Assembly (NCBI GenBank): GCA_921293015.1 | Contig: OV121092.1 | Span: forward strand, 16,645,888-16,709,887 | Reading direction: 5' to 3' | DNA: 64,000 bases | Source of the DNA: Phorcus lineatus | Taxonomy: Eukaryota > Mollusca > Gastropoda > Trochida > Trochidae | Shown: piece after piece, positions 61,485 through 64,000 of the stretch | How the letters are laid out: each line of letters begins with the position of its first letter | How positions within the stretch are numbered: position 1 is the first letter of the stretch | The notes under the pieces: generated by a model | The model's input: only the letters and a program-made list of their open reading frames with translations | What the model was told of the DNA's origin: nothing | Database searches by the model: none | Program-made: the position numbers and the translations under genes

Positions 61485-61778
61485 GGTACTGAAGAGGCCT
61501 CAGGCCTATAGTACATATACAAAAGTAGTAGGGATTTACATAAGTTAACACTTTGCACTATAGTGATATGACATATGTTCTGTACTTTATTGCATGTACA
61601 TAGCCAGATTCTGTAGTGTAATTTGATTTTTACTGTTCATTAGATTACAGAATTGTATAATACTTGGATGGACATATTAGTACTGTTTAATATACTTAAA
61701 TCGTAATGCATTATATACTGGACACATAAAAAGAAAATGGTATTCGTCTCCTATTTCATTTTAAGTACAATGTGTGTA
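61485..61778 (-). pseudogene. Second LINE 3' end (reverse-transcriptase ORF C-terminus)
   Basis: The minus strand reads NEIGDEYHFLFMCPVYNALR, then FKYIKQY, a stop, and YVHPSIIQFCNLMNSKNQIT with LQNLAMYMQ before another stop. This is the HxxxxC half of the C-terminal LINE zinc finger and the helix-rich tail after it. A THCT just upstream, followed by a stop, is what remains of the CxxC part. The 3' untranslated part has TATAGGCCTGAGGCCTC near 61512 and AATAAA at the end, matching the layout of the 45.85-kb relic. It is 5' truncated and inactive. The two relics are related but clearly different copies, possibly different subfamilies. Confidence 0.8.
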
Positions 61779-61779
61779 T

Positions 61780-61930
61780 ACTGTAAAATCATTTATTTTC
61801 GAGGGGTGTTATTTTTGCGCAAACATGAAAAATGACTGATTCGCGGGGTTTAATTTTCGCGCATATCGACTAAGCAATAGCAAAAATTTAGTGAGCAAAA
61901 CTACATGCACCGTGCGGCAAAGATTACACT
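61780..61930 (+). repeat. Dispersed CTGTAAAATCATTTATTTTCG-type repeat
   Basis: Starts TGTAAAATCATTTATTTTCG, with GCGCAAACATGAAAAATGAC and TTCGCGGGGTTTAATTTTCG following; the CG-containing TTTTCG(C/A)G strings repeat within it. It starts at the outer edge of the LINE relic. To my recollection, similar sequences are abundant in mollusc and other invertebrate genomes. It has no coding capacity. Confidence 0.5.
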
Positions 61931-61993
61931 GAAACTAGTAGTAATTAACAATGAAAACAATAATATTTATTCAAAAAGTCAACGATCAAAATT

Positions 61994-62365
61994 TTATTCA
62001 TTGTCATTAAACGTCTTCAAGTTTTGAAGTGGTAACGATACCTGTCGCCAAGTTTTCCCAGAAGTAAACATTCGGAACGATTTAGTTTGATCTTTAACTC
62101 CCAACAATAGTGTTTGAATGATATGAATCCTCGAGATCTCGTTCAAAGAAATATCATACGAAACCGAAAATATATTTGAACCGAGGGTCCTGTACCGCAA
62201 TACGCACCGAATCGAAGCTCAAGCGTACTGCAATCAAAACATCAAGACACGCATATGGGCGACCAAGAGTGGATTCCGCCAGGCCGGATTATTGTGATGA
62301 TTGTGTTTGCACAACAAACAACGTGCATATCGGCGTACACGCTTGTGAGAGCTCTAATTAGTGAC
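61994..62365. other. GC-richer patch with overlapping short frames
   Basis: Composition rises well above the flanks, with CpGs. On the minus strand, 61994-62200 is open for 68 codons and ends at a TAA followed by AATAAA-like strings. A second minus frame (about 62155-62290) reads AESTLGRPYACLDVLIAVRL onward to a stop near 62158, and GTTTTGATTGCAG at about 62241-62229 resembles a splice acceptor. The plus strand also has a 61-codon frame (62176-62361). None has a recognisable domain. It could be the tip of a gene, a transposon remnant or the body of the adjacent dispersed repeat. Confidence 0.3.
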
Positions 62366-64000
62366 TCGTCATTAATGAACAAGCCAAACATTACTGTGAG
62401 TAATAAAATGTGTCAACCAACTTATTTGTCTGTTACTGGTTTTCTTCACGTTCATAACCATAATATTTTTCGGTCTTCCTTTTTAACATTTCTATATCTA
62501 CCAGTTTCGATTAATAAATCGTGAGAAGAGCATCGAAAGCGTGCTAGTGATCGCCTAAATTTCTTTATATCAATACATGACAAGTAGGTTTCTTTGCATA
62601 AGTCGTTTTTTTAATTGTGAATAGTAAAAACATTTACTTGACAAATGATTTTTATCACACCATGTTTGAAGATAGATGTCTTTAAGTCGAACAAATCATT
62701 TCAATTGCGGATCCATTTGGTAACACTCAAGTGTCTTGTGTGTCATTTTATAACAAAACACACAATTTTATATCTATCAGATAAAATGATCTTATTATGG
62801 TCATTGTATAAAAGACTGCTGTTTTTTTCGAGCCTTGTGAAAGGGTAGAGTTATTGTTGATTTAAAAGTTGGTTTTCAATCCACCTAGGGTATATGGAGC
62901 CCCATTCGTTCAATAACTGACACTGTGATAGAGTAAATCAATTTACTCCGTACCCATGCCTTTTACTTCAGTATATATCTCATCTTTAGTGAATAAAGTC
63001 TTCTTGGTAGTTCAGTTACCTCTATGTACGAGATATAAACATAATTAGTTTAGATGTCCTGGGGAACTACTGAGATTAAAATTAATGTAGATCATCTATA
63101 AATTAGGTAAGATATCTGAATGATATTTTTAGAGGTATACATTAAAACAAATCTATTATCTGAATTTGATACAAGACAGTTAAGTGTTTTTAAGTAACTA
63201 CTTATATTTATATTTATATAACTGACTGCACCTTGAACTAGATATTTAGTTCTTTGGAGCAAGATATATCAATTTACATTTGCAATAGACTAGGAGTGAA
63301 AATAAAAATGCAAATGAATTTTTTTTAAAGTTTTAAAAGGAAAAAAAAAGATTTGAAATTTTACTTCATGAACGTTACAAACTGAGAATTTAAAACGGTT
63401 GTAATTGTACAAACAAAATGTAGTCACCATTGTCATAACTTTATCGTTTACCATAAAAATATTTTCTGCAGATTGTTTTTTTTAAAGAATAAAGGGCGCC
63501 ATCTTACGATCTTTTTCCTAACCAGTTTTGCTTGTGACAAATATAACATTCTTGAAGTTGTTGCTATATTCTAAGGGTTTTTAGAAAATTATCATAATTA
63601 AACAGATATAACTCTTCTTGAGTTTATATAGTAATGGCCCGTTATTTGCTTCGATTTTACTTACTGAGAAAGTTATTTTTATTGGTGTGCAAAGATGAGA
63701 AAAAGTGCATGTGTTACTACATAAGAGGTTCTATTCACTATTTTAAAATATCGATATTCGCTTATTGGCATTGAGTAAACTCTACATCTGACTTAGCATG
63801 AACTAAAAGCTGTTATATTTACATACCATTGAACCATGATCATGGTGGAATGCCTCAGCACCTGCCAGTTGGATGCCAATAAACCGCACCTTGCAACCCC
63901 GACAGTGTTTTTTTATATTTTTAAACAATATTAACAATATTCTTACACCAATCAATCTTGACCAATAGTTTATATTCATCTCATCTTCGCCAACATAGGG
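62366..64000. other. AT-rich sequence without recognised content
   Basis: Nothing recognised. 63840-63910 is slightly GC-richer without an open frame. Confidence 0.4.

Noticed and set aside
62255-62524. 89-codon plus-strand frame beginning MGDQEWIPPGRI
   Set aside because: The start looks protein-like but the second half runs into low-complexity AT-rich sequence; no domain and no splice context seen.
1-64000. CRISPR array, bacterial operons or phage
   Set aside because: No regularly spaced direct repeats, no ribosome-binding-site-led gene chains and a eukaryotic transposon complement.

Overview
The window is 64 kb of AT-rich eukaryotic DNA in which I could not recognise one intact protein-coding gene, rRNA or functional tRNA. 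Long reading frames are rare and of low complexity. The recognisable content is decayed transposable elements: two Tc1-like relics, three non-LTR retrotransposon 3' ends, four copies of one tRNA-derived SINE, two TTAA-bounded inverted-repeat families and several foldback elements. The mixture looks like a marine invertebrate, most likely a mollusc such as a bivalve, but that is inference and no species is claimed. The window probably lies between genes or inside a very large intron.

Large-scale layout. The most striking structure is a family of old segmental duplications. Segment A (about 20.45-32.8 kb) and segment B (about 35.4-48.75 kb) are collinear direct copies, with at least fifteen matching blocks in the same order. 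Two further partial copies are inverted: S1 (about 1.99-5.1 kb) and S2 (about 13.6-18.4 kb, interrupted). A roughly 300-450 bp repeat, called R here, occurs as side-by-side pairs at the edges: plus-oriented at 9.5-10.7 kb and 48.76-49.5 kb, minus-oriented at 19.6-20.45 kb and 34.7-35.4 kb. Segment B therefore has R pairs in inverted orientation at its two ends, like a very large transposon of about 14.8 kb, or a duplicon bounded by R.

Region by region. 0-1.1 kb: Tc1-like transposase pseudogene. 2-5.1 kb: S1. 5.8-6.25 kb: near-perfect hairpin followed by a SINE. 7.3-8.0 kb: TTAA element of family 1. 9.5-10.7 kb: R pair split by a SINE. 11.7-11.8 kb: promoter-like patch. 12.5-13.25 kb: element with internal 160-170 bp tandem repeats. 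13.6-18.4 kb: S2 with a TTAA family 2 element. 19.6-35.4 kb: R pair, segment A (with a LINE tail, a 0.78-kb Tc1-like element and a second family 1 copy), then another family 2 copy. 35.4-49.5 kb: segment B with a family 2 copy, a LINE relic and a foldback insertion, closed by an R pair. 49.5-57 kb: diverged local duplications with SINEs. 57-64 kb: foldback element, LINE relic and a dispersed repeat next to a GC-richer patch.

Several mobile elements sit in A but not at the matching place in B, or the reverse. The duplications are therefore older than those insertions, and the window records a relative order of events. All homology was judged by eye; no identity values or database matches were computed.
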